A stretch of DNA of 64,000 bases from Limonium bicolor (taxonomy: Eukaryota; Streptophyta; Magnoliopsida; Caryophyllales; Plumbaginaceae): NCBI GenBank assembly GCA_023374045.1, contig CM041776.1, positions 280,735,999-280,799,998 of the forward strand. The letters run 5' to 3'. The notes below the pieces were generated by a model that saw only the letters and a list, made by a program, of their open reading frames with translations, made no database searches and was not told the origin of the DNA. Positions 34,557 through 47,740 of this stretch are shown in pieces. A program made the translations under genes and the position numbers. How positions within the stretch are numbered: position 1 is the stretch's first letter; each line of letters opens with the position of its first letter.

Positions 34557-35867
34557 ACCTACCCCCTTCTTAAAGAGACTTCGGCCCGAAGTCTTATCTC
34601 GTTAATTAATGTTCGTAATCTTGTCACTCCTAATTACTTTTCGAATTCCTAAAAGTATGCTTTGTTTTAATCTTGTCTCTCAAGGGTTTATTAATCAACA
34701 TTGAAAAATCAGTAAGAGTTGTATTGGAAAGGTCAGAGTCAAGGTGTGAAATCATTTACTCATGGTCAGGGATAGTCTGCTTGCATGACTCAAGCGCCAT
34801 AAGACACATTAGTTCGGAGGTGTTGGAGTATAGATCCTCAGTGTTAGAGTTTGAGTCTCCCCATGCAGCATTTGCTAAGAAGGACTTCTGGACCTCTTTG
34901 CCTTGTTTTTTTTCATCGGGAAGTCTCATGCTAAGTGTACCACTAAAACTTCATTGGAAGCAGACTCTACCTTTGAATTGTGCTCAGAATCATTGTTATG
35001 CCCAATTTTTTTCTTTTCTATATTTATTTCATCTCATTCTATTTTATTTCGTTTAGGTTCCGCAGAGGGAGTTTATGTCGTTTCTGTTTATTGATATGTT
35101 AGTTTCAGTAAAGAAGGTTATTTGGATCCTATTTAAGTCAGGAAAAGGAATTGCTAATATATTTTCCTTCATTCTTATTCACGTTATTCTCTCCCTCTTC
35201 CTATTTTCTATTCTATTTATTTTAAGTTAAGGAATTATTAGCACTCACTCATCAGTTAAGGGAAGGGATTTATAATTCCAATTTATTTTCTTTTCTCCCT
35301 CTTTCCTGACAACAAAGCACGAAAGTTCTTCCGATAAAAAACTTCCACTCTGCATACTCCCTTCTCCCTCTCTTTTGCTTCTTCTCTCAAATCTCCTTCT
35401 AAACAAATCAATTAATCTAGATTCTAACTCTGGCATGGCTGATCTGAGTCTGTCAATTCCGAGCGTGGGTGGCAATTTGTCCTTCAAGTTCTTGCTCCTC
35501 TTTCCGGTTTTGGTTTCTTCAATTTGTTCTAGGGATTGCGGTTGTGGGTGGAGATTCGACTAGATATTGTTGTTGGGTCTGCAGAGATCACTTAGCTTCG
35601 GATGCGAGGTAGGTGGTGAACAGATTCGGGGTGTGTGTGTTCAACCACGAGGAATTTCTGGTTTTGTTCGTTTTTCTGTATATGGTTATGTGCTGCTTGA
35701 TTGTGATGTTTGGATGCCTTTGTGTTGCGTTTTCGATCTGTCAAACCGCGTGGGAAGTGTGTTTCGAATTTCTATTTTGTTTAGAAAGATTTGGCATTAG
35801 CTATGGTGAATTACGGTGTGTTTTGGTTGTTTGATTCGACATTGAATTATGTAGTTTTACACTGTTC

Positions 35868-36225
35868 GGACTTGCGTCCGGACATGTAAGTCTGGGCGTT
35901 GCTTCAGACGCTTTCATTTTGCCATTTTTTTGTGGTGTCCGGGACTTTCGTCCGGACATGTAAGTTCGGACGGGGTGCGAGGACGATCTCTAGATTGCAG
36001 TTCAGTTTGTGTCTGAACTTGCAAGCCCGGACACAAGTTCAGACACCCACGTAAGAATTTCTCGGAGTTTGTCCGGACATGTAAGCCGGACGATGTCCGG
36101 ACATCTCTAGAATTCACGTTTTGCTTGCGTCCGGATCTTCTTACCAGGATGTAAGTCTGGGACGTGTCAGAGTTTCATCCGTGGAGGGTGTCCGGACATG
36201 CAAGGTCGGACGCATGTCCGGACAT
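35868..36225. repeat. GTCCGGAC inverted-repeat cluster
   Basis: About seven units of the type GTCCGGACATGTAAGTCCGGACG with variations, each able to fold into a short GC hairpin. A closely related cluster (TGTCCGAACTTGTAAG...) is at 57160-57555 in the intact Tekay LTR. Confidence 0.85.
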
Positions 36226-36549
36226 AGGTCTGTTTTTGCTAACTTCTTCGTTTTGACTCTGTGTTGAGTGCTGTTTGCGGTGTTGTTTCCTTTCAGTGTG
36301 TACTATCTAGTGGGATGTGTTTTAGCTTATGAATTGATTTTTGCAAATCTGAAAATCTCCGTTAAGTTCTGATCTCGGTCTTGCTCCAGATGAGCGTTTG
36401 AGCTTTGTTACGGGTTGGCTTTCGTATGTGTTAGTCGGATTACGACTTCTACTTTTTTAAGACTTCTGATATGTTTTTGATAAGATTCTGCATGACGCTC
36501 TGTTCTGCTCTGTTAAGGCTTTGCTCTGTTTTGCAAAGCTTCTGTTTTG

Positions 36550-37185
36550 GGACCTAGATGTTTAGCCTCGGAGCCTTGGATAGTCGGGTCGGGCTTGGAC
36601 AAAAGCCTCGGACCTAGATGTTTAGCCTCGGACCTAGATGTTTAGCCTCGGAGCCTGCTGACCCGGCCGGAAAAAAGCCGGTATGCCCGAATCCGATGGG
36701 CTGTCGGGCGGGCTTGGACAAAAAAATGAGCCCGAATAAAAAACCGGGCCGGGCCATGGCAAATTTTTAAGAAGCCCAGCCCGAGCTCGCCCGGGCGGTT
36801 TCAATATTATTTATTATTTTTAAAAAAATATATAAAATAATGCATATCTTATAATATTTTATAATACATATATCAAAATTATATTTATGTACATATAATA
36901 TAAAAATTTACTCAAATTTATATATGCAATAATGATTTTGAAATTAAATATATATATATATATATATTAATTTATTAATTTAGAGAATAAAAATAAGTAA
37001 ATAACCGGGCCGGGTGGGTCGGGCACCGGTAGAGCTGAAAAAAACTGAGCCTAGCCCGGCCCGGCCCGGCCCGAAGATATAAAAAACCGGGCTCGGTCTC
37101 CATGAGTAGGCCCGACAGGGCCAAAACATCTCCCTGGCCCGGCCGAACACGGCCCACCCGCCCGGATGATTACCTCTAGTCCCGT
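36550..37185. mobile_element. GC-rich-ended, AT-core MITE-like unit (hAT-like)
   Basis: GC-rich flanks built of CCGGGCCGGGC words in opposite orientation enclose an AT core with an (AT)n run near 36948-36966. The right end, read inwards, is GGGACTAGAGGTAATCATCC; the left end has GGGACCTAGATGTTTAGCC and three tandem copies of GGACCTAGATGTTTAGCCTCGG. The ends and composition resemble non-autonomous hAT elements, but a clean 8-bp target duplication was not found. Confidence 0.45.
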
Positions 37186-37989
37186 AGCATGCTGCGTAGG
37201 AATTCCTTCTGTTTTGTTCCTGGGTTCCCTTCTGTTCTCTTCTTAGGGTCCCTTGGCGGTTTAGTTACCGACGGGTCCATAGCTGTCTCTACGGCTTCTG
37301 ATGTGGGATCTTCGTATCCATAGGACATTATGTGAGTCCTTCTAATGTGTCAGTTGGTGTCTAGTGTCCCACCTCTGTTTTGTTAAGCTCTCTATCTCTG
37401 TTCTGATCTACTTCTTATCTGATTTGGGAAAGCTTCTTCCTCTGTCTGATTTCACCTCAACTTCTAATCTGTTTTGGTTTAGCTATGTATTCGTATATTT
37501 ATATGTATGTTCAGTATATGTTTTGAAAATGCTCAACTGATGAAGTTTGTCACTTGCTGAGCTATAGTTTGGCTCACCCCTATCTCCGTCTGATTTACTG
37601 GTCTAGCCTCTGTTTGAAGATTATGCTTTGCCTTCAATTTTACTTTTCCTTCTGCATTTGTAGTTGTGGCTTGAACCTTTGTATTTTGTTAAGTTGTACT
37701 TTAGTTTGGCTTCCGCTACTTGTATAAGCTTGCTTCCGCTCTGTAATAAATGTTTAAGCGTTGTAATCTTGGATTCAGTTTATAAGTGTACTTTGCATCT
37801 GTATCGGGAACATGTGTTGAGGCCTTGCGTTATTAGGTAATAGATATGTGACGTGTAACGTCCCTAACTCCTAGGGTGGGTTTTGGGATTGTTACAATAT
37901 TCCCTTGTGGACCAACTATTGAGATGGAAGTTACTGGACTTCAGATGAAACTTCATTTCGTTTATCTCTAGCTTGTTAAAAGGGTGAAT

Positions 37990-38876
37990 GGATGTCAGCC
38001 AACTCTGGCTCTGTAACTACGTGTTAGGATTGGGATGGCCGAGTAGGCATGAATTGTTAGACTCAAACCAACTCACCTTGATCTGGAATGGTAAATGCAA
38101 AAGCTTGAACAAGGGTTACAAGAATAAAAAACTTGTATTGAGAATTCAAAGTGAATTTACAACCAAGTGTTTTACTCTTGGGGTGGGTTAGATAGAATGA
38201 CTCTACTTAAATCCTACACTCCAACCTCTAAATATTGATCAATATAATGCGTGGAGTGCTTGGGTGCAAATAACTCTATAAGCAAGATGAATCTCTAAGC
38301 ATACAATGACCATAGTCTCTAAAATAATCTCTCAAAGTGAAAGCTTCTTCTCAGTGTGAGACTCTCTCTAGAAATGTGTAAATGAAAAGCCCAAACTATT
38401 ACAATTGACTTATAACTAGTTAAATACTAATAAAATCCAAAGCAACAGCTCTAATGACATTTAAACTGATGTTTCCACAACCTTCCACTAAGCATAAGGC
38501 GGGAATATCTTCAATTGTTGTGTAGTTGATTTGTTAAAACTTTCTTCAACTTCCAATCTACTTATTTCTCGGTGTAGGTCAATTATGAACGTAGATATTC
38601 CCACAGAATTTTCCAAGTTTTATCTTTAGATGCATGCTTCTTAGCATCTAGGAATTTAAAGTTTTCTTTGACACAAAATGACTCCTTCGTACAGATTGAT
38701 TCCTTCTGTCATCTAGACTTACATCGATGCCATTATTAGTAAAACCCAGGGTTCCAAAAATGAGCATTTAGATCGAGTTTATATATATAGATTGTTAACA
38801 CACTTCCCAATTTCCTTGTGACCACCAGTGCTTGCATCAAATATTGTCAGTGGAAGAGATAACACAAGATTGGAGA
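37990..38876 (-). mobile_element. Degraded Ty1/copia element, left fragment
   Basis: 38060-38400 matches 49990-50290 (AAGCTTGAACAAGG...ACAAGAATA...AAACTTGTAT, then CTCTACTTAA and TGGGTGCAAA words), consistent with the two LTRs of one copia element. 38600-38876 would be a remnant of its interior. The CACTA element inserted at 38876. No intact ORF. Confidence 0.5.
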
Positions 38877-38889
38877 CACTGCTGGAAAA

Positions 38890-39235
38890 AAAGAATAAAC
38901 AACGCTCTTTTTAAAACGGTTATATTTGTAAATCATTTTTTTAGCATATTAAAGAACGATTATAAAGTAAGGCGTTGTATTTATGGTTTAGGCCAGGCAT
39001 TTTAAAAAACGCTTCACTTAAGAAGCGTTCTTTATTGTATCGCGCCCAAAGACAAAAAAAACGCTTGGGGATAAGCGTTCTTTATATGAAACATATAAAG
39101 AACGCTTTAAATAGAAAGCGTTTTTTATGTCTCTGGGACGCTCCGCATAAAGAACGCTTCCTTTAAGAAGCGTTCTTTATGTTTTTACTCTCAGCATAAA
39201 AAACGCTTCTTAAGTGAAGCGTTCCTTATGTTGCC
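38890..39235. repeat. CACTA 5' subterminal repeats
   Basis: About ten copies of AAGAACGCTT or its inverse, often paired as ACGCTT...AAGCGT hairpins. In En/Spm such subterminal motifs are bound by the small TNPA-type protein. Confidence 0.88.
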
Positions 39236-39239
39236 TGAA

Positions 39240-40841
39240 TAAACACGCCACTTTCCCGAAAAAATTTAATCTCTCCCACGCTCACTGTTATACAACATAA
39301 ACCCTCTAGCTATCTACCTCTCTCTCTCTCGACTGAGCTCACGAATACGTACCCCAGTACCGTCGGCAAGCTACTGCCATCGCCGCCCTTTCGTCGCCGC
39401 CACTCCCGTCGCCCTTCCGTGCCATCGCCCATCCGTGCCGCCGCCGCTTTCCGGCCGTCTCTCTCGCCCCAGATGATACGCGTTGGCTCCTGATATTTGC
39501 GCGCATGCATCTTCTTCTCTGATCATCATCCATGCGCAAATAGTTGCATGCCTGTCGCCTCTGTTTCGGTAATTTCATCATCAAAATCTGCGAAACAGGA
39601 ACATATATGTATGTCTTCTATTTCTCTTATTAATTTTGCAACCCGTGATCGAACAAGAATTAACGTACATATGCCCGTCGCCACTACGTTATATTATTGA
39701 TTCATCTGCAGTAATTTTACAACCCAACTGGCGTAATCGATCCATGCTCTATCGCCTCTTTTCCTGATCTGCTGAGGTAATTTTGCTAACCAAATTAACT
39801 GATCGATCAGAACATATAAAACATGCTGTGGTTGGGATTAAACGTGATCATAAAATATTAGGATTAATTAAGTGTTTGGGGAATATTAATTAATTTTGCG
39901 AACCAATTAAACTGTCGCCTGAGCTGATGATTTTTGGTATATACTTGCTGGTTGTGTCCAAATGGACCTGAGATTAATGTGTTTATTAGGTGAAAAATAT
40001 AATGTGTTTGGGCATACAAATATATATAGCCACGTACCATAAATTTTACAAAACCATGCAAACTGTCGATCATGAACATACATGCTCTGTTTGAGATTAA
40101 TGTGTTTATTAGGATTAAGTGTGTAGGATTAATTTTGCAAACCAAACTGTCGCCTCTTGTACATGCTCTATTGTGGTGAAACCCTGTATTTTTAGGGGGA
40201 AACTGTCGGATTTCGCAGAAAATTTTGTCAAACTATTGAATTATTGGATTCGTAATGTAATTATTGTTGTGTACAAACTATCTCGTGCAGGCATTGTTAG
40301 TACGTACTTTTCATTGTCACACGCCTGATACGGGCTGGTTGATTGAAGTCTAGGTTCTTCACATCAAGACTAAGCAGACTACCCATCAGATTAGGTTAGT
40401 TTATAATTTTTCTCTAATAACTTCTTAATTGTTTATATAGTGTTTCTCTGAATAGCTATTAAATATACTCGAACATAGTCACCCGTCCGAGATATACCTA
40501 CTAGAGGTATATCTTGGATAGTCCCCGTCGGGACTGTCCAATCACGTTTGATCTCACCTTCTAGGTAGTGAACAAGTTTATAAAAAACAGTTCATTTAAA
40601 AATTCGGTAGCCTTTCCCTTTTGTTCTTCGAGTGTATACATTCATATATACACTAGAAAAACAGAAGGGAAATGCTGCCGAAATTTTCAATGAATTTTTT
40701 ATAAACTTGTTCGCATGTGAGATTGAACGTGATTGGATGGGTTTAGGTTGTAAATTTTTTAAAAGTAACTGGACTAATATCTGCCAACATATGAACGATA
40801 TCGATCAGTTGTAAAGTAATACATCGATCTCACAGAAAGAG
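39240..40841. other. CACTA 5' non-coding region
   Basis: Between the subterminal repeats and the transposase start. Contains a GC-rich stretch at 39355-39480 (CGCCGCC words) and AT-rich DNA with repeated ATTAATTTTGC(G/A)AACCAA words at about 39630, 39780, 39890 and 40130. Probably promoter and leader. No gene seen. Confidence 0.5.
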
Positions 40842-43800
40842 ATGGAGCGTTCAAAGATGTACAATGACAGACTTGACAACGATTACCTACAAGGGGTCGA
40901 TAGGTTCTGTAACATCCTAGTCAACAATCTTCAACCGAGGAATAAGGGGTATATTTTGTGTCCATGCATCGACTGTAAAAATGACTTCAAGTATAGAGAT
41001 ATTGAGAAAATTAAGGACCATTTGATTCGTCGTGGGTTTACAAAAGATTACGAAGACATAGCATTATGGCATGGTCAGCATGCAGTGGATGTGTTTGACT
41101 ATGCAGAAGCTTCAGTAGAACAACCAGAATTGGACGGCATTGAAAACTTTGGGGATGACACAGAAAACTTTGGGATGATGACAACTGCACAATTAATGAC
41201 TAGATCACAGAAGATTCGAACCTTGACACACTATTGGAAGATGTAGAACAATACTTTACCAACAAACCGAGTACACATGAAAACTTTATGCAGTCATGTA
41301 AAGAACCACTGTACGCTGGATGTGATGCACTGGCACTGAACAAATTAAGTGCGACGCTGAAACTATTTAATGTCAAATCGAAACACGGATGGAGCGATGT
41401 AAGTTTCACGGAACTATTGCAAATTATTAAGGAGATACTACCAGCGGACAATGTCATGCCTACAACTACTTATGAGGCGAAGAAGTTAATGTGTCCAATG
41501 GGTATGGAGTACAAGAAAATACATGCTTGTCCATCGGGGTGTATTTTGTTCTGGAAGGAGTATGAGCTACATGATTGTTGTCCTAATGTGGTGAATCACG
41601 TTATGTAAAGAAAGATCATCAAGACGACAACAAGCCAAAGGTTCGTTCCCCAGTGAAGGTGTTATGGTATTTGCCAATAATCCCAAGGTTTAGGCGGTTA
41701 TTTGCAGTTCCGAAGGATGCTGAAAACCTTAGGTGGCATACAACACATAGGTGGACGAGGTAAATTAAGACATCCTGCTGATTCACCGCAATGGAGAAAC
41801 ATTGACAGAATATTTCCTGAGTTTGGTAAAGAATCAAGAAATTTAAGACTTGGCTTATGCACGGATGGAATGAACCCGTACGGCACTTTGAGTAGTGTAC
41901 ACAGTACTTGGCCTGTTCTGTTGACTGTATACAACCTCCCACCATGGTTGTGCATGAAGCCTAGGCATATTATTCTATCAATGTTGATATCCGGTCCAAA
42001 ACAGCCGGGGAATAATATTGATGTGTTTCTGCAGCCGCTTATTGATGACTTGAAACTCTTATGGAATAAGGGAACAACAGTATATGATTCTTATGCAAAG
42101 GAAAACTTCACACTGCGTGCTATGCTATTTGTACAATAAACGACTTTCCAGCATACGGAAACCTATCTGGATATACAATCAAAGGAGCATTAGCGTGTCC
42201 TGTTTGTGGTGATAACACTTGCAATATCCGATTGAAATATAGTGGAAAAAATGTGTACATGGGTCATCGAAAATTCCTTCCAAGACATCATAAGTACCGA
42301 AAGATGACAGATGAATTTGACGGGACGACTGATCATGCTGTAGCTCGGCAACCTTATCAGGTGTCGATGTTTATAACCAGGTGAAAGATATTGTGAACAA
42401 CTTTGGTCCTCCAACTAAAGCTACAGAGAAGAGTGTTTGGAAGAAAAGGTCGATATTTTTTGATCTTGAGTATTGGCAACATTTGCAAGTAAGGCATTGT
42501 ATTGATGCCATGCACGTCGAGAAAAATGTGGGTGAAAGTCTTGGTGGAACGTTGCTAAACATTAAAGGGAAAACAAAAGATCATTTAAAGGGGGAAAAAG
42601 ATTTAGTAGAGTTGGGCATACGAATAGAGCTCCAACCCCAACAAAGAGGAACACGTATCTTCCTGCCTCCCGCATGTCACACTCTATCCAAAGAGGAGAA
42701 AAAGAGTTTCTGCAGTGCCCTTTCTGACATCAAAGTACCATCAGGGTACTCTTCCAACGTAAGAAGTTGGGTGTCCATGTCTGAACTCAAGTTAGTAGGG
42801 ATGAAATCTCACGACTACCATGTTTTGATGCAACATTTGCTTCCCATTGCAATTCGTGGGATTCTCCCACATGATGTCAGGAAAACCATTACAAATGTGT
42901 CCGTGTTTTTCAATGAGTTTCTGCCAAAGTTCTAGATGTGCAGACACTGGACAAGTTGCAGGCTGAACTAGTTGTCACTATGTGCCAGTTGGAGATGTAT
43001 TTTCCACCTTCATTTTTGATATTATGGTGCATCTGCTTGTTCATTTAGTAAGGGAGATCAAGGAGTGTGGCCCATTATATCTCAGGTATATGTATCCATT
43101 CGAAAGATACATGGGTGTGCTAAAAAAAAATGAAAAACCGCAGACGTCCAGAGGGAAGCATTGTTGAAGGATATGTAACTGAGGAAGTGATTGACTTTTG
43201 CACCCACTACTTAGAAGGCGTGGACCACATAGGACTTCCGAGATCAAGACATGAGGGCAAGTTACAGGGTGTAGGTACAATCGGGAAAAAAATGGTAAGG
43301 CCTGATTTTGCTGCATTGTGTAAAGCACATCTAACCGTGTTGAGCCATGTTGAAGATGTTGAACCATACTTCGTGTCACACTTAAGCGCTCTCAGAGCAC
43401 AACATCCGTGATGAGTCAAGTGAGATTAAAGAAGGAGCAGAATGCTACATTCGTTACATGGTTTAAAGAAAAAGTTATGCATGAAGATTCAGGCAATGTA
43501 ACTGAAATGGTTAAGTTATTAGCGCTCGGTCCGAATCTTGATGTTTTATCGTACGAGGGTTTCGATGTGAATGGGTTCTCTTTTATACTGAACGCCAAGA
43601 TCGTAAGTCAAAAAATCAAAACAGTGGTGTTCATCTAACTGCTTCACAGGAAATATATCAAGATGCAGGTAGTAAGGGAGTGGACAATGAGGAAGAGTAT
43701 TATGGTGTGATTCAGGAGATTTGGATCCTTAACTACACCGGTTACGAAACTTGTGTCTTTAAATGCAAATGGGTAGACAACAGGCGCAGTTACCGTCAGG

Positions 43801-44084
43801 TGGAACACGGTATGAAGTTGGTTGACCTAAACGCATTGACATACACAAAAGAACCGTTTATAGTTGCTTCTAAAGCTAGACAAGTGTTCTACTGCCGTGA
43901 TCAATGTAATCCCAGATGGTCAGTTGTATTGCAAAGTAAGCGACGGATAGTTGGTGTTGATGGTGTTATGAACGAGGAAGATTATGACTGTGAAATGGAC
44001 AATGTTCCCCTCCAAATGCCAATGGAAGTTGATAATGTGACCAACTTTCAGTGCACAAGATCAGATCATGGAGAAGGGTTGTAG
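40842..44084 (+). pseudogene. CACTA TNP2-type transposase (frameshifted)
   Basis: Domains in order: transposase-associated domain (40842-41100: YILCPCIDCKN, HLIRRGFTKDY, WHGQ); tnp2 transposase core (41234-42900: LPADNVMPTTTYEAKKLMCPMG, LRHPADSPQWRNID, GLCTDGMNPYG with the first catalytic Asp, NDFPAYGNLSGY with the second, HVEKNVGESLGGTLLNIKGKTKD); DUF4218 (42800-43420: LPIAIRGILPHDVRK, YMYPFERYMGVLK); DUF4216 (43680-43960: VFKCKWVD, FYCRDQ). The enzyme binds the inverted ends and catalyses cut-and-paste transposition. The coding sequence changes frame at about 41220, 41600, 42140, 42370, 42930 and 43130; some breaks may be introns, most look like indels. Confidence 0.9.
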
Positions 44085-44219
44085 GGGAAAAATGAACAAA
44101 AAGTAAGTCTGGCATAAAAGAAAAGTTAATGCTCAACACATGCGTGTACAATTTATGTTTGTTTATGACTCTATTTATGACACTGACTATATATATTATG
44201 TAATGATATTGTGCAGATT

Positions 44220-46977
44220 ATGGATGCCGACGATCATGAGATGCTCATACAGTGTGATGAGGAGATGGTGATGGAGATAGATTCAGAGAGATGCAGTTAG
44301 CGGAGCGTACACAGATCGTCGATGCCGCTGATGCTCCTACGACCTCTCAGGACCCTCCTACGCACCTCTCATCGCCCTCCACGAAAGACACGAGGACCGT
44401 CACGTGGTCTAAATGAGAAGAAGGAGAGTGGCATGATTGATTTGGGTGGGATAGGTATATGTTACACCTATATGTTATTTTGTTTTCTTTTTTCACATAT
44501 ATACTGATATTTATACATTTATATGTAGTACTATATATATTCGTACATATGACTAACATATATACTTATATATTACAGGTATCTTAGACCCACTGGCGAG
44601 AAAAAGCAGAAGTTTGCCAGCGCCATGGGTCGATTGGTTAAGACCCATTGCTGTATCAACAAAAAACTGGAGGAACCAAGATCCGGAAATAAAGAAGATC
44701 ATGTGGATGAGCTTGAAGAAGAAGTACCAGATCCCGGATGAAGCATATGATAAAGTGTTGTCACTGCTTGCTTTGCGTATGCGAGAGTTCAAAAATAGGC
44801 TGGTGGCTGGTTGGATCAATACGAACAACCCGAAGCAGGTGCCTCCCTATGAGCTGTACGCTGGAATGATCACTGAGGAGGATTAGAAGGAGTTCTATGA
44901 AGCACATATCACCCTGAGTTCAGGGTACGTAATTGTTTTCATAGATTAACTTTTAAGTTTATGTTGTTAATATAACAGGATAAAGTTTATAAAATGAATT
45001 GTATTAATTCTTTCCACAGGCAGTTCAGGAAAAAGCCCGACAGAATCGCTTGAAAGATCAGAACCCACACTACATGGGCCGAGCTGGGTATGCGGGGCGG
45101 GCGTATACCAGGCTGGATTAAAAAGGGGTTATTGAAGCGTGTGCGTGAGGACGGCACAATTGAGCCGATTCAAAGTCCGGATGAGGTGAATCGGCCACAA
45201 GCATACATGCTTGGCCGCCAATTAGAGAAGGACGGTGAAATGTATTATCCACGGAAAGGACTGGAGACTTAGCTGCAAAAATGTGTGAGTGCCCTGAGTA
45301 ATATTTAATAGTTTATAATTTTTTCTTACAATTTATGTATTTTTTATTTATTTGATCTAATCATAATTTACATGTTTTTTTAGTGTACAAGACTGCAGAG
45401 GGTGTTGATTCTTTTCTTGGCCAGCCTCATACTCAGGAGGATCCGTTGAACAAAGCGCTTGGCAAGAAGGATTACCTTGGAGAGTTCGGGGATTTGGATC
45501 TGCAGTGCGTCAGAGAGATGTTTTTCCTCGCTCCCAGCGGATCGGGAGAGAGGAAGAAATCAAGGAGATCGAAAGGAAGTTGTCAACAACAATGCAGATG
45601 AAGCAGATGCAACAAATGGAAGCAAGATGATGGAACAGCTGAGTCAGGGGCATCAATTCTAGCTCATCAGTGTATGCCGCCCCTGCACCCGTTTCCACCC
45701 CTGCACCTGCTTCCATCCCAGCACCTGCTTCCACCCCTGCACCTGCTTCTACCCCTGCACCTACTTCCACCCCTGTACCATCTCAGGTTTCGGTTACTTA
45801 CATGTACCTGCACCTTCTGATCCATTCCCATATGACAAGCTTCAGGTATGCATGTGTGAATTTTAGTGCTTTGTCGTTATTTATTTTTCCAATTAATCAA
45901 AAGCATGCATGTTGTAATGTATGAATCTAATTGTTTGTGTTCGTTTATTAGGGAACCGAAAAGTGTCGTCTTCTGTAGATCAATGAACATGACACTTTGT
46001 CGTTGTAGTAGGCACAATTCTACAGACTGATTCGACGTCACTGTGTCATTTTAAGCGAGTTCCGGCCTAGTACGTCCGTGTGACGGTCGACAGTGTCTGT
46101 CAACAGACTGTGATCAAATTCCACTACCGATAGAGTGGAATGATTGGAGCACTGTCATTGAAGCACGTGGCTCACAAGTACCATGGCCTTGCAATCTGGT
46201 GGATTTATCTGATAGTACGGTAAGCAAAACAACTTATATAAATTTGTTTACTAATTACCATTTCATATAAATGTAGTTTTGGGAGAATAGTTTTCTAACG
46301 TATATATGCTAACTTGTCATTTCTTAGACACCTGTTCCTATTGCTGGCAAAGGTAAGGCAGTTAGTGCGTCGAAAGGAAAGGGACCATCGGGTCAGCAGG
46401 ATGATCACTACATCAATCCACTTCGACGCGATTTCATTCTTATCCAAAATTTGGTGAAAACACTAGGAAAACGTCAGCAGATCTTATATGACTTGATACT
46501 CGGGAAGGGTAATGATTTCATTGAGTTCATCCTTAGGGTTCCGGCGTCTTTGTTCCACAGCGGAGAACCCCAGGAGTTGCTGATCAGTATTAGCGATGTC
46601 AAGGAGCTGCTGCTTGGTGATATGAAACATCTCGGTGATTCAATCCTACTACTTGTAAGTATCGCATTTTTTCACTTTCAAAGTTATAGTAAGTTTTATG
46701 TATATATAATTTTAATTTAATGCATTTGTCATCAAAGGCCTTTACTATCGAGGCTGGTGGGAAAGAAACTGGACAATATGATCACCTTCCTATGTCCACA
46801 AATCATGTCTTCTGAGGAAGCTATGAGAGACGGTGTTGCGTGTCAGAGCCATATGCGCAATGGCATAATTGCGGTGGTAAAGAGGAATAGCAAATTTGTG
46901 CTCATACCATATCATCAGATATAAGCGTGCTTGACCACCTTATGCTTTTGTCTTGTTTTATTTAACTCATATATATA

Positions 46978-47011
<34 letters not shown>

Positions 47012-47740
47012 TTCGAACCTGAAGTTGATTTGTTGTTGTTTGAAACTTGTAGCAATCATTGGTTGTTGTTAGTGGTGTGTACTTACTCATCATCCTGTAT
47101 AGTGATTGACCCTATTGGTGGAATTAGGAGAAACATCTCCATTTCTGTTCTGCTGACAAAGTAAGTAAATTGTGCATATTTTCATTTCAAAAAATAAAAT
47201 TTTATACCTTTTTAATGACTTGTTACTTAAATTAATGCTTGTTTTAATTAATTTCAGTGGTTTTAGAGATGGTATGGTCAATGCCAATCAGATGAATTTT
47301 CTTTGTATATACAGTATATTAAAAAGGTAAAAAAACATTCTATTCACTCATATGCATATATACTTAAATATATTTTGTATATATTAGTGTGTATATATAA
47401 TAATATAATTTATTGAAAATAGTGTCCCAGGCAACCGGATAGCAGCAGTTGCGGTTATTTTGTGATGCGATACATGTTGGACATCGTGTCCCACATCGAC
47501 AAAATCAGTAATGAATCTGGAGTATGTGTTATAAGTTTTGTGTTTGAATTGGTAATTTAACTGTTTCTGCAAGGACTGAAAAAGTTTAAATGGTGTGTAC
47601 TTAATTGCTTTTATAATTCTTGCGTGCAGCTTATTCGGTTCTTTGAAAAACAAGGAGGTACTTATTCAGCTGGTGATCTAGATTTTGTCAAGGAGCACAT
47701 GTGCGCTTACTGGACGAAAGCAATACTGGAAGATGTCTGA
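44220..47740 (+). CDS. CACTA second gene: Transposase_24-like region plus Ulp1-like (C48) protease
   Basis: A multi-exon gene; the start (ATG at 44221) and exon borders are inferred. 44580-44925 and 45021-45270 encode a plant-transposase-like region (APWVDWLRPIAVSTKNW, MWMSLKKKYQ, GYAGRAY). 45690-45785 is a Pro-Ala-Ser-Thr linker of six-residue repeats. From 46340 a helical region leads to an Ulp1-like domain: FVLIPY (46900), HWLLLVV with the catalytic His and IDP with the Asp (47053-47160), CPRQPDSSSCGYFVMRYM with Gln and the catalytic Cys (47423-47520), and a C-terminal helix ending LEDV-stop (47628-47740). GT-AG borders flank the last exons. There are in-frame stops (near 44884 and 45118), so parts may be decayed. 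Ulp1-type domains cleave SUMO-like modifiers; their role in CACTAs is unknown. Confidence 0.65.
45690..45785 (+). repeat. 18-bp minisatellite coding for a Pro/Ala/Ser/Thr linker
   Basis: About five copies of an 18-bp unit of the type CCTGCACCTGCTTCCACC translate to PAPAST repeats in the gene's frame; a flexible linker before the protease domain. Confidence 0.85.
46971..47013. repeat. (AT)n microsatellite
   Basis: About 40 bp of alternating A and T within an intron of the second CACTA gene. Confidence 0.95.

Larger units (their letters stand above)
34557..37896 (+). repeat. LTR-derived region ending TTGTTACA
   Basis: Ends GGGATTGTTACA at 37896, the 3' terminus of rightward Tekay-type LTRs (compare 57665), but no primer site follows, so it is a solo or truncated LTR. 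It has a T/C-rich stretch with TTTATAATTCC near 35270 that could be the LTR promoter, GTCCGGACATGTAAG repeats at 35868-36225 and a GC-rich MITE-like unit at 36550-37185. The start is not defined. No genes. Confidence 0.5.

Noticed and set aside
39310..39584. Arg/Gly-rich minus ORFs in the CACTA 5' region
   Set aside because: GC-rich stretch of CGCC words antisense to the element; no domain or partner copy.
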